The notes under the pieces are model-generated. The model saw only the letters and a program-made list of their open reading frames with translations, had not been told where the DNA came from and made no database searches. The position numbers and the translations under genes were made by a program. From a virus, in the IMG/VR virus record IMGVR_UViG_3300042306_000603, positions 1-23,173 of that record: a stretch of DNA of 23,173 nt, one strand, 5' to 3'. Below are positions 1-6,785 of this stretch, piece after piece. How positions within the stretch are numbered: position 1 is the first letter of the stretch; every line of letters begins with the position of its first letter.

Positions 1-1314
1 GATGCCTGGGTTGATACAGCAAACGGGAATCGCATAAATGTTTGGAATGGAACTGCCTGGGTAATAGCACAAGATTCTGAAGCTGTAAAAGCAACTGTAG
101 CACAAAAAAATAAAACAACCTATGGAACAACACAGCCGTCTAGTCCTGTAATGGGAGACATATGGTTTGACACCAATACTGGAATAAACTATTTTAAAGT
201 TTATAACGGTGCAGCGTGGGTAAGAATGAAAGACTCAGATATTACCGACGCTCAGGAACTAGCTGCAGCTGCACAGTCTTCTGCAGATTCAAAAGCACAA
301 ACTACATACGGAACAACAGAGCCAACCTCTCCAAAAGCTGGAGATATTTGGTTTGATACAAATTTTGGATACTTTAAAAGATACAGCGGCACAGCTTGGG
401 TACGAATGAAGGATGCAGATATTACTGCCGCCCAAGAAGCTGCTGCAAATGCCGCAACTAACGCAGGGCAAGCATTACTTAAAGCATCAGCATTTGGAGT
501 AGACGGATCTCTTGTATCAAGTTTAGGAGTAAAGCTAAATAACGGAGGCTCTATATACTCAACCTATACTCAGGGCGCAACAACATTTGCTAAGACTTCA
601 TATTCAAGTACAACACCAGGGTATTTTATTGGATGGGAAAATCAATCAGGAGTAATTTATCCTGCCTTCAATGTTGGAAATGATCAGGCATATGTTAGAT
701 ACTCAAACTATACTCAGTCTCTTGAAGTAAAAGGTAATATTGTTAATGGTGGAGATTACTGGAATGCCGATGGATCATTTAAGTTTGGTGGAGAAACAGG
801 AATAAAAAAAGACACAACTGGGCAAGTTACAATTGGGTCAAATGTTTTAATTCAAGCAGACCTTACAGCAAAAGCGCTTCTTTCTGTAAACGGGACCAAG
901 ACAGTTGATATAAATAATGCTACAATTACATTGAAAGACACAGGCTCTGAATTTGGTTCAGGTGGAGCGATGTTTATATATAACAATAACTTTGCTGATG
1001 TAGCCTCATTTGGCGCAACTGGAATTTCAATGGGCCAAGGCGCTAAGACATATGCACAAGGATGGATTGATACTGATTATAGATTTGCTGTAGGTTTTGG
1101 TGAATCTATTACTATTCAAGCAAATGCTGGCCTTGGTGGCACTGCAAAGCCAATCTATTTAGAAGGAGTGGTCTCGATGCCACTAGGAATGATGGCTACT
1201 ACTGTTGTAACAGCAAGCGGCACAGATCAGTTTACAAGATCCGTAAGAAACATAACAGTAGCAACTGTTGCGCCATCAGGCGGCATACAGGGAGACATCT
1301 GGATACAGATATAG
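1..1314 (+). CDS. Tail/fibre repeat protein, 5' truncated
   Basis: Open from the first base, so the true start lies upstream; the ATG at 151 is internal and the same frame codes without a stop before it. The N-terminal part is built of repeats containing TTYGTT, then GDIWFDTN, then AWVRMKD and an Ala/Gln-rich helix. The visible remainder is Gly, Ser and Thr rich with short beta-strand-like stretches, and a last GDIW motif sits at the very C-terminus. Such composition and modularity are typical of phage tail or minor tail proteins, and the next gene is also an adhesin-like tail protein. No enzymatic motif is visible. It probably sits on the tail tip or baseplate and contacts the host surface, which is inference. 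An AGGA-type ribosome site for the next gene overlaps its stop codon. Confidence 0.7.
   Translation, partial: DAWVDTANGNRINVWNGTAWVIAQDSEAVKATVAQKNKTTYGTTQPSSPVMGDIWFDTNTGINYFKVYNGAAWVRMKDSDITDAQELAAAAQSSADSKAQTTYGTTEPTSPKAGDIWFDTNFGYFKRYSGTAWVRMKDADITAAQEAAANAATNAGQALLKASAFGVDGSLVSSLGVKLNNGGSIYSTYTQGATTFAKTSYSSTTPGYFIGWENQSGVIYPAFNVGNDQAYVRYSNYTQSLEVKGNIVNGGDYWNADGSFKFGGETGIKKDTTGQVTIGSNVLIQADLTAKALLSVNGTKTVDINNATITLKDTGSEFGSGGAMFIYNNNFADVASFGATGISMGQGAKTYAQGWIDTDYRFAVGFGESITIQANAGLGGTAKPIYLEGVVSMPLGMMATTVVTASGTDQFTRSVRNITVATVAPSGGIQGDIWIQI
115..470. repeat. Tandem in-gene repeat, about 186 bp period
   Basis: Two adjacent units encode near-identical strings: a TTYGTT start at 115 and again at 301, each followed by GDIWFDTN, a Tyr/Gly/Ala-Trp segment (AWVRMKD) and DIT-AQE with an alanine-rich tail. 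The start-to-start spacing is 186 bp, or 62 codons. A more diverged partial unit (DAWVDT, GTAWV) precedes them from base 1. The DNA has drifted more than the protein, which suggests an old duplication held by selection. Confidence 0.75.
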
Positions 1315-1322
1315 GATAGTTT

Positions 1323-4295
1323 ATGCCATCAGATATATATGCAAGAACGTCAAGCGGCTGGTCGGGAGCTGTAAAAAAGATATATGCAAAAACAGGATCA
1401 AGCTGGTCAGCAGCAGCCAGATTTGTCTATGCCTATATAAATAGTGGTTGGACAAGAGTATGGCCACTTTCTGGAATATATTCAACAACAAGTCCTTTTG
1501 TATCAAGAACAAATTCTTCTTCAGAATTAAGTTACGGAACGGTACTAAGAGTTGGGTCAACAATTAGAGGTAATAGGGGAACATGGAACCCTAATGGATA
1601 TACCATATCTTCATATGAATATAAATGGAGGGCATACACTACCGAAACTGGATTAGGAACTCAATACGACTCAGGGCTCTCAACCCTTTCTGGTACTACC
1701 AATGATCAATTAATAGATGGAACAAGTTTTGATAGAGGATGGCTAACTTTTTTTGTTAGGGCAAAGGCATCTGGAGGATCTGCATATGACGGATCCGATG
1801 AATCTTTAAGGTACTACGTTGTCAGACAAAGGCCACGCATATCTATTGGCACAACACCGTCATTTAATAATAATTCTCCAAAAGTTGATGATGTCATGTC
1901 GTACTCCTCTTCATGGGATACATCAGATGCATATTTGCCAGAGGGAACAAGAACAACTATTAAATGGTATAGAAATTCTTCTGCCTCAACCACTGGTGGA
2001 ATTGAAATTCAAAGTAGCGGGTACTCTTATACTGTCAAAGAAGCAGACATTGGTAATTATATTTATGCAGTAGAAACAACTTTTAATTCAGGATCAGACT
2101 ATGACCTAGGTACCACGACTGGTGTTTCAGCTACCGCAATAACAAGCAGCCCAGCACAATCAGGCTTACTTCCCCCAGGACCGTTAACTGTGACTACATC
2201 CTCAACAACAAGCAGTTGGTCACTAAATATAACATTCGGTGCAAATACTACTTCAGCAAAAATAGAATACGGCGGAAGTATATATTATGGATATAGCGCA
2301 ACAATTACATCATCAGGAACATTTACTCCAGTCGGACCATTTGCAAGCGATACAGAAAATTATTTTAGAGTAACCCCGTATAATCAAACCAAGCCTGGAG
2401 ACCCAGTAACGGGTAGCGTAAGAACTAAAGTTCTTGTAACACCCCCAGGACCAGCTAGAAATGTTACTGCAGATAACGTGGCTGGAAGAGACTATAATGA
2501 TGGTCAAGTACTTATAACTTGGGATCCACCGTTAAATAACGGCGGTGCTCCAGTAGACTACTATAGGGTCCAGTATGCTTATGACTATGACGTAAGCACA
2601 TGGTATACGCTATCAGATAACTGGACCGCAAGTCCGATGTATGCTGGCCCATTTAGTGATGGGTATACTGTAAGGTCAAAAGTTTTTGCACATAATTCAG
2701 AAGGATATTCTGCAAGTGCGGTCTCTCCTCCACCAGGAACTTATGTAAATACAAAGGCAGAGCCTCTAGTTATTACAAGTGCTACTCGTCAATCTTCTAC
2801 ATCAATTCGCGTTGCCTTTACTCCAAGCGTACTCTACGGCGGAACAAAAGGAACTGGAGGAAGCAATGTTTTATACTTCTTAAGAACAGCATCAGATGAA
2901 GGATTCACATCTAGGCAAGTTACTACTTCTCCATTTACAATTACTGGACTAAATCCAGGATATGAGTATAGAGTCTTTATAAGAGCCTCAAATGATCAGG
3001 GAACTGCCGATTCAAATTCTGTTTATGTTTCTTTAGTAAATCCACCAGCGATAATTTCTGGCATAACACCAGATATTACACCAAAGTCTGGCACAGCAGG
3101 AGTAACTCAATATTCTGTAAGTAATGGAGCATGGTCAGGCTCTCCAACCAGCTATACATATTCATGGAGATATAGAGAAACATCAACAATTTATCCAGCA
3201 GCACCAGGTGTAAATAATCAATCAACATATACGCCCCCAGCAAACTTTGTCACACTTTACGGAAACACATTAAGATGTGTTGTTACTGCAACCAATGCTG
3301 GAGGATCAACCGACGCCAGCTCTGGAGATGTAAGCGTTTCCGCTCCAGTATCTGCTCCTACAGGTTCTGTATCAATTTCTCCATCGGGAACAGTTCAGGC
3401 ACGGACTCAAATAACCGCAACATCATCTTTTACAAACTCGCCAACTTCATCTTATATTGAAATAAGAAAAGCAACAGGAAGAACTCCTACTCAATCAGAC
3501 ACACTAGTTACCTCTTCTAATTCAACCCAGGTTTCACATACAATTACAGATTCTGAGGCATCGGGAACACCAGATAGATTTATTGCATTTGCGTATGCAT
3601 CAAATTCTGGTGGAACTTCTCCAACATATTCTTCAAATGTTATTACATCAACTCCGTATGTTCCTCCAAATGTTGCCCCATCGGGAGGCTCTGTATCAGT
3701 AAGTCCCGCATCTGGCACAGCGGGATCAACTACATACACAGCTTCAATATCTGGGTGGTCTGGAACACCTAGTACATTTAGTGCTACTTACTCATGGCAG
3801 TACATGAATACAAGTTTTTCCTGGGTTCAATTTACAACTGGATCAACTGCAATACCGCCGTCAAACGTAACGGCATATGCATGGAGAGTTGTTGCTAATG
3901 TTTCAAATGGAGTTTCTCCAAATGCCGAAGCCACATCAGCATTTTCTGTAAGTGCTCCAACTACCACCACTACAACTACTACAAGCACAACCACTACAGC
4001 ATGTGTTTGTGTTTATCAGGATATGGGAGATTACCATTATTCGCCAGACTGTTGCCCAGGTGGATCACCAAGAACTGGCTCTTTAAGTGGAAATACTGTA
4101 AATAACTGTTGCCCAAATGTTACAAAGCCAACCACTACTACAACAACCACTACAACTGCTGGAAGGCCTACCGTATACTGGAAATGCAATCAGGCTGACG
4201 TAAATAACTCAAGCAATCCATGTACCTTTGTAGGGCAATGTCGATTTGCTGGCAATACCTATTTTGCTGCAGGATGTACATCTTGTTGCGATTAG
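1323..4295 (+). CDS. Large tail adhesin with Fn3/Ig-like domains and Cys-rich tip
   Basis: This 990-residue protein is probably a tail fibre or receptor-binding adhesin. Residues 1-50 hold three short repeats with IYA...GW spacing, a pattern I associate with phage tail-tip proteins. Beta-sandwich modules follow: an Ig-like domain (about 60-165), fibronectin type III-like domains (about 376-470 and 480-570, with PGPARNVTA and TGLNPGYEYRVF), then repeated Ig-like modules ending near 878. Residues 880-892 and 937-945 are poly-Thr linkers, each followed by a module with six cysteines (893-936 and 946-990). An AGGA ribosome site lies 5 bases before the ATG. It follows the preceding tail gene closely and its stop is followed at once by a promoter. 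Domain boundaries were judged by eye. The Cys-rich tip is unusual for an intracellularly folded phage protein. Confidence 0.75.
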   Translation: MPSDIYARTSSGWSGAVKKIYAKTGSSWSAAARFVYAYINSGWTRVWPLSGIYSTTSPFVSRTNSSSELSYGTVLRVGSTIRGNRGTWNPNGYTISSYEYKWRAYTTETGLGTQYDSGLSTLSGTTNDQLIDGTSFDRGWLTFFVRAKASGGSAYDGSDESLRYYVVRQRPRISIGTTPSFNNNSPKVDDVMSYSSSWDTSDAYLPEGTRTTIKWYRNSSASTTGGIEIQSSGYSYTVKEADIGNYIYAVETTFNSGSDYDLGTTTGVSATAITSSPAQSGLLPPGPLTVTTSSTTSSWSLNITFGANTTSAKIEYGGSIYYGYSATITSSGTFTPVGPFASDTENYFRVTPYNQTKPGDPVTGSVRTKVLVTPPGPARNVTADNVAGRDYNDGQVLITWDPPLNNGGAPVDYYRVQYAYDYDVSTWYTLSDNWTASPMYAGPFSDGYTVRSKVFAHNSEGYSASAVSPPPGTYVNTKAEPLVITSATRQSSTSIRVAFTPSVLYGGTKGTGGSNVLYFLRTASDEGFTSRQVTTSPFTITGLNPGYEYRVFIRASNDQGTADSNSVYVSLVNPPAIISGITPDITPKSGTAGVTQYSVSNGAWSGSPTSYTYSWRYRETSTIYPAAPGVNNQSTYTPPANFVTLYGNTLRCVVTATNAGGSTDASSGDVSVSAPVSAPTGSVSISPSGTVQARTQITATSSFTNSPTSSYIEIRKATGRTPTQSDTLVTSSNSTQVSHTITDSEASGTPDRFIAFAYASNSGGTSPTYSSNVITSTPYVPPNVAPSGGSVSVSPASGTAGSTTYTASISGWSGTPSTFSATYSWQYMNTSFSWVQFTTGSTAIPPSNVTAYAWRVVANVSNGVSPNAEATSAFSVSAPTTTTTTTTSTTTTACVCVYQDMGDYHYSPDCCPGGSPRTGSLSGNTVNNCCPNVTKPTTTTTTTTTAGRPTVYWKCNQADVNNSSNPCTFVGQCRFAGNTYFAAGCTSCCD
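3960..3998 (+). repeat. ACN trinucleotide tract (poly-Thr linker 1)
   Basis: Thirteen codons, twelve ACN and one AGC, encode Thr880-Thr892 with a single Ser. The third base varies freely, so the tract is kept at the protein level. It joins the last Ig-like module to the first six-cysteine module. Confidence 0.9.
4131..4157 (+). repeat. ACN trinucleotide tract (poly-Thr linker 2)
   Basis: Nine consecutive ACN codons encode Thr937-Thr945 and join the two six-cysteine modules. With the tract at 3960 it gives two near-homologous stretches flanking one module, so recombination between them could delete or duplicate it. Confidence 0.9.
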
Positions 4296-4297
4296 TA

Positions 4298-4326
4298 TTG
4301 ACAAGATTATATGAAATTGGTATCAT
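4298..4326 (+). promoter_or_regulatory. Sigma70-type promoter, extended -10, leaderless
   Basis: TTGACA at 4298-4303, 17 bp spacer, TGG then TATCAT at 4321-4326. The expected +1, 7 bases after the -10, is 4333, exactly the A of the next ATG. No Shine-Dalgarno sequence precedes that ATG. It begins 3 bases after the adhesin stop codon. Confidence 0.7.
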
Positions 4327-4332
4327 TAAATC

Positions 4333-4692
4333 ATGCTTCTAAGTAAAGATAATATACATATAGTTCTTGAAGGTCAAGAACACAATTTTAATGAAAATAT
4401 ACATAGTCTTGCTTGTTTTATTATTAATGAAACAGTTGTTGAAAATGGCATATACTCATTAGAACTCATAAACTTATTTAATAATTCAGTTATTGAAGAA
4501 AAAGAGCAATATGAAGATGGAGATATCTTGCTTACCTTAACACATAAGGAAGACGGAGAAGAGCAATATATGCAGGTGGATGAGAGAATGGGATCTATTA
4601 TGCTCAGTAACCCTCAATTAATTGAAGTTCCCGAAGGATCCCAGTGGGTTGTAATAGGCTCAAAATATATAGATGGGATTTTTTATCCATGA
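4333..4692 (+). CDS. Hypothetical protein, 119 aa, leaderless
   Basis: I do not recognise this family. The protein is acidic, with short beta-type segments and no cysteine cluster, membrane segment or signal peptide. The C-terminal half (ITVP-like stretch, IEVPEGSQWVV) reads as a beta-strand protein. It directly follows the tail adhesin and is the first gene behind its own promoter. The ATG falls on the predicted transcription start and lacks a ribosome binding site. The stop overlaps the next start (ATGA at 4689-4692), so it is translationally coupled to the small cysteine protein and then to the glycosyltransferase. Position suggests a virion-associated or tail-assembly role, but nothing in the sequence proves it. 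Confidence 0.75.
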   Translation: MLLSKDNIHIVLEGQEHNFNENIHSLACFIINETVVENGIYSLELINLFNNSVIEEKEQYEDGDILLTLTHKEDGEEQYMQVDERMGSIMLSNPQLIEVPEGSQWVVIGSKYIDGIFYP

Positions 4693-4952
4693 CAGAAAAG
4701 AATAGATTTGAACAGTATTTAGAAAAGCAAAAAGAAAGAGCTGAAAGCGAAGGCAAAAAAGATGTAAAGCCTTGGGACCTTCTTAATCCTAATACTGAGT
4801 ATGTAGATTCAGAAATCTCATCAGAAAGATTTAATATATGTAAGGTTTGTCCAGAGCTATTTCAAATGACCAAACAGTGTAAAAAGTGTGGGTGCTTTAT
4901 GGCATTAAAAACTAAGTTAAAAAATGCAAGCTGCCCGATTGGTAAATGGTAA
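4689..4952 (+). CDS. Small cysteine-rich zinc-ribbon protein, 87 aa
   Basis: The start is placed at 4689, an ATGA overlap with the previous stop; an upstream in-frame ATG at 4644 would add an unlikely extension. The N-terminal half is charged and probably helical. The C-terminal half carries C51-x2-C54, C64-x2-C67, C69 and C82 in a compact ribbon with the typical end ASCPIGKW. Similar small proteins (DUF6171-like, from memory) occur in many marine and freshwater tailed phages beside tail genes, with no assigned role. The stop overlaps the glycosyltransferase start (TAATG), so the two are made together. It may be a structural zinc protein or an assembly factor, which is inference. Confidence 0.8.
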   Translation: MTEKNRFEQYLEKQKERAESEGKKDVKPWDLLNPNTEYVDSEISSERFNICKVCPELFQMTKQCKKCGCFMALKTKLKNASCPIGKW

Positions 4953-5854
4953 TGGCTAGCATATTCGTTCAAATACCCTCATACCACGACCTAGAACTGG
5001 CTAGAACAATTCAGGATTGTTTAAAAAAAAGTTCAGGTAAACATGTTATAAATTTTGGAGTACATTTAACTTACTTTAATAATAACGACATTAATATTCC
5101 TAATTTAAATAATGTCAAGTTTAGTATAAGCCGTGCTCCAGATAATATAGGGGTGGGAACTTCAAGGCATATAGCAAATGAATTCTATAATGGAGAAGAT
5201 TATTATTTGCAGATAGATTCTCACATGCGATTTGGTGAGTTCTGGGATGATATTCTAATTAATAATTATCTAAAGTATAAGTCTATGGGATCTAATCCAG
5301 CTATATCCTGTTACCCTGGAGCATACGAGTATAATGGATTTGACGTGGACATTTTAAATACAAAGTCTCACGTTGCATATACTGAATTTATTCAAGAGTT
5401 AAGCTTTCAAAATAACTATGTTCCGCACCAAAGAGCAGTTGGAAATTTTGGAAACAATGTTTTTTCAAAATCTGTGTCAGCCGCATCAATATTTTCAAGT
5501 GGAGAAATGGCATCTATAAAACCAAATAAGAAGATGTTTTTTTGGGGAGAAGAAATTTTAACAGCCATAAGGCTATATACCCATGGGTTTGATATAATGT
5601 TGCCAGAGGCTCAATTCTTTTACCATCTATACTATGACCACGCAAAAGGCTATAAAAATTTAAGAAGGCAGGTAACGGAAGATTTCCCTATAGAGTCTTC
5701 TGTTCTTGAAACAAATTCACAAAAAGAGCTTAAAAGGATTATCATCGATAAGCCAGTGGGGGATCAAGAGCTGGGATCAATAAGGACCCTAGAAGAATAC
5801 GAGTTATTTGCGGGCATCAATTTTATTGACAAAAAGATTACGCAAGTGTTATAA
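4946..5854 (+). CDS. Glycosyltransferase, GlcNAc-type (PF11397-like)
   Basis: A probable GlcNAc transferase that moves a sugar from a nucleotide donor to a protein or glycan. Visible family marks are IFVQIPSYHD (6-15), the strand-helix start; IGVGTSRHIA (68-77), in place of the usual GPCWAR block; GEDYYLQIDSHMRF (83-96), with the metal-binding D91-x-H93; and FFWGEEILTAIRLYTHGFDI (198-217) with YHLYYDH. These match the glycosyltransferase family that includes the Skp1 GlcNAc transferase of Dictyostelium. At 302 residues it is a single soluble domain with no membrane anchor. Starts at 4946 or 4952 are both possible. It is coupled to the cysteine-rich protein and lies one operon below the Thr-linker adhesin, which makes a tail protein a plausible acceptor. 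The acceptor is inference. Confidence 0.88.
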   Translation: MVMASIFVQIPSYHDLELARTIQDCLKKSSGKHVINFGVHLTYFNNNDINIPNLNNVKFSISRAPDNIGVGTSRHIANEFYNGEDYYLQIDSHMRFGEFWDDILINNYLKYKSMGSNPAISCYPGAYEYNGFDVDILNTKSHVAYTEFIQELSFQNNYVPHQRAVGNFGNNVFSKSVSAASIFSSGEMASIKPNKKMFFWGEEILTAIRLYTHGFDIMLPEAQFFYHLYYDHAKGYKNLRRQVTEDFPIESSVLETNSQKELKRIIIDKPVGDQELGSIRTLEEYELFAGINFIDKKITQVL

Positions 5855-5855
5855 T
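5826..5855 (+). promoter_or_regulatory. Consensus sigma70 promoter, extended -10
   Basis: TTGACA at 5826-5831, 18 bp spacer, TGT then TATAAT at 5850-5855. Both hexamers are perfect consensus. It overlaps the end of the glycosyltransferase gene. The predicted start near 5862 leaves an 11-base leader that keeps most of the AGGAGG ribosome site at 5861-5866. Confidence 0.75.
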
Positions 5856-5872
5856 ATATAAGGAGGAATAAA

Positions 5873-6097
5873 ATGACAACACTATCAAAAGCAGAAAAGT
5901 TACAAATTATTGAATCAAGATCTAGAGGTATTGAGTACAAAAAGTTTGGACTAGAAATAGATCTAGTAGTAGAAAATGCTAAAACGTCACCAGACTCTGA
6001 AGCAGTTTCAGTTATTGAAGATGCTATTTCAGAATGTTCAAATCAGCTGTCTGTTCTAAATTCAGAACTTGCAGAAGTAAATGCAATAGAAGAATAA
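5873..6097 (+). CDS. Small helical hypothetical protein, 74 aa
   Basis: I do not recognise it. The sequence is acidic and almost wholly helix-forming, with a heptad-like Leu pattern in the second half that suggests a short coiled coil. There is one cysteine and no known catalytic motif. It has the strongest ribosome site of the region, AGGAGG seven bases before the ATG, behind a perfect consensus promoter, so high expression is expected. The next two genes (a 57-residue coiled coil and a 139-residue beta protein) follow within a few bases and probably share the transcript. High expression beside tail genes points to a virion or assembly component, as inference. Confidence 0.8.
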   Translation: MTTLSKAEKLQIIESRSRGIEYKKFGLEIDLVVENAKTSPDSEAVSVIEDAISECSNQLSVLNSELAEVNAIEE

Positions 6098-6102
6098 TAT
6101 AA

Positions 6103-6276
6103 ATGGAAAAATTAGAATTAATTGTTAATGCCCTGCAAGAAAGAATTGGCCAGTTAGTTTCAGGATATGAAACTCAAATTGCAGTCCTTAGAGCAGAGAT
6201 AACCGATATTATGAATAAGCAGGCAGCACAAGAAGAGTATTCAAAATCTATTGATGCTAAGCTAGAAGAGGTTTAA
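6103..6276 (+). CDS. Small coiled-coil protein, 57 aa
   Basis: ATG at 6103, five bases after the previous stop, running to TAA at 6276. The product is nearly all helix-forming, with hydrophobic residues at coiled-coil spacing (LELIVNALQERI, then LRAEITDIM) and no cysteine or proline. The next gene begins one base after its stop, so the frame fits a coupled cassette. Small coiled-coil proteins of this kind are common between tail and lysis genes in phages, but I cannot assign a job. There is no membrane segment, so it is not a holin or spanin by itself. Confidence 0.7.
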   Translation: MEKLELIVNALQERIGQLVSGYETQIAVLRAEITDIMNKQAAQEEYSKSIDAKLEEV

Positions 6277-6277
6277 A

Positions 6278-6697
6278 GTGACTGTAACATTTCAAGATGG
6301 CGAACCAGTAGACCCAAAAAAATTACAGGATTTGCAAACTCAAATCGATAACATTTCATTAAAAGCTAATGACGCATACGATCTAAGTAAAACTACATCT
6401 GAGAATGTAACAGTCCTATCAGTAATGCATTTAAAAGCAGGCGTAGTAGAATTTGAAAATGGTCTTACCGCAGGGTTTAACAATTCAGAAACTATAGATA
6501 TTGGATGGGGTGCAGACTATGTTGCATCCTATGTTACCGTAACTCCAGGAGGAAATCTTTATAAAAATAACATAAGGTACTCAGTATCTGGAGCTATTAA
6601 CGCACAAAAACTAAACGTATGGTCAGAAAAAGCTGTGTCAGGACCAGTTCGTTTCCATTGGGTCTCAGCTGGTAAAAAGAATCTACCAAACCCATAA
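6278..6697 (+). CDS. Probable virion/baseplate accessory protein, 139 aa
   Basis: GTG start at 6278, directly after the preceding stop. The N-terminal 50 residues are helical and polar (KLQDLQTQIDNI), like an oligomerisation stalk. The rest is a beta-rich domain with WGADYVASYVTVTPGG and a Trp/Val-rich end (VRFHWVSAG). A helical stalk followed by a beta domain is common in phage tail-associated or head-decoration proteins. No enzymatic motif is visible. It is the last gene before the promoter/terminator region at 6704-6768 and ends the group led by the promoter at 5826. The function is inferred from architecture and position. Confidence 0.7.
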   Translation: MTVTFQDGEPVDPKKLQDLQTQIDNISLKANDAYDLSKTTSENVTVLSVMHLKAGVVEFENGLTAGFNNSETIDIGWGADYVASYVTVTPGGNLYKNNIRYSVSGAINAQKLNVWSEKAVSGPVRFHWVSAGKKNLPNP

Positions 6698-6703
6698 CAG
6701 CTA

Positions 6704-6731
6704 TTGACAACTTTTTTAAATATGTTACAAT
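6704..6731 (+). promoter_or_regulatory. Extended -10 promoter for the replication genes
   Basis: TTGACA at 6704-6709, 16 bp spacer, TGT then TACAAT at 6726-6731. The predicted start is near 6738, giving a leader of about 48 bases before the ATG at 6786. It lies in the 88-base gap between the structural and replication genes. Confidence 0.7.
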
Positions 6732-6741
6732 TACTGTAACA
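6723..6741. promoter_or_regulatory. Candidate operator dyad over -10/+1
   Basis: TGTTAC (6723-6728), seven bases, GTAACA (6736-6741) form a perfect 6-bp inverted repeat. It covers the -10 and the predicted start of the 6704 promoter. A dimeric repressor bound here would block RNA polymerase. No partner protein can be named, though small helix-turn-helix proteins lie at 7720 and 22174. Confidence 0.4.
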
Positions 6742-6743
6742 AC

Positions 6744-6768
6744 AAAGTCACGATCTCGTGACTTTTTT
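6744..6768 (+). terminator. Intrinsic terminator inside the leader
   Basis: Left arm AAAGTCACG (6744-6752), loop ATCT, right arm CGTGACTTT (6757-6765), then a run of T to 6768. The nine base pairs match perfectly. It ends the upstream structural transcript but also lies a few bases downstream of the predicted start of the 6704 promoter. Confidence 0.8.
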
Positions 6769-6785
6769 ACATATTGAGGTAAATA

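Noticed and set aside
3491-3739. Minus-strand open frame opposite the adhesin
   Set aside because: It lies in Ig-like repeat coding DNA with no promoter or ribosome site; repeat composition explains the lack of stops.
3960-4157. Threonine-codon tracts as a CRISPR array or microsatellite outside genes
   Set aside because: The tracts are in frame, the third base varies and there are no regular spacers. They are protein linkers.
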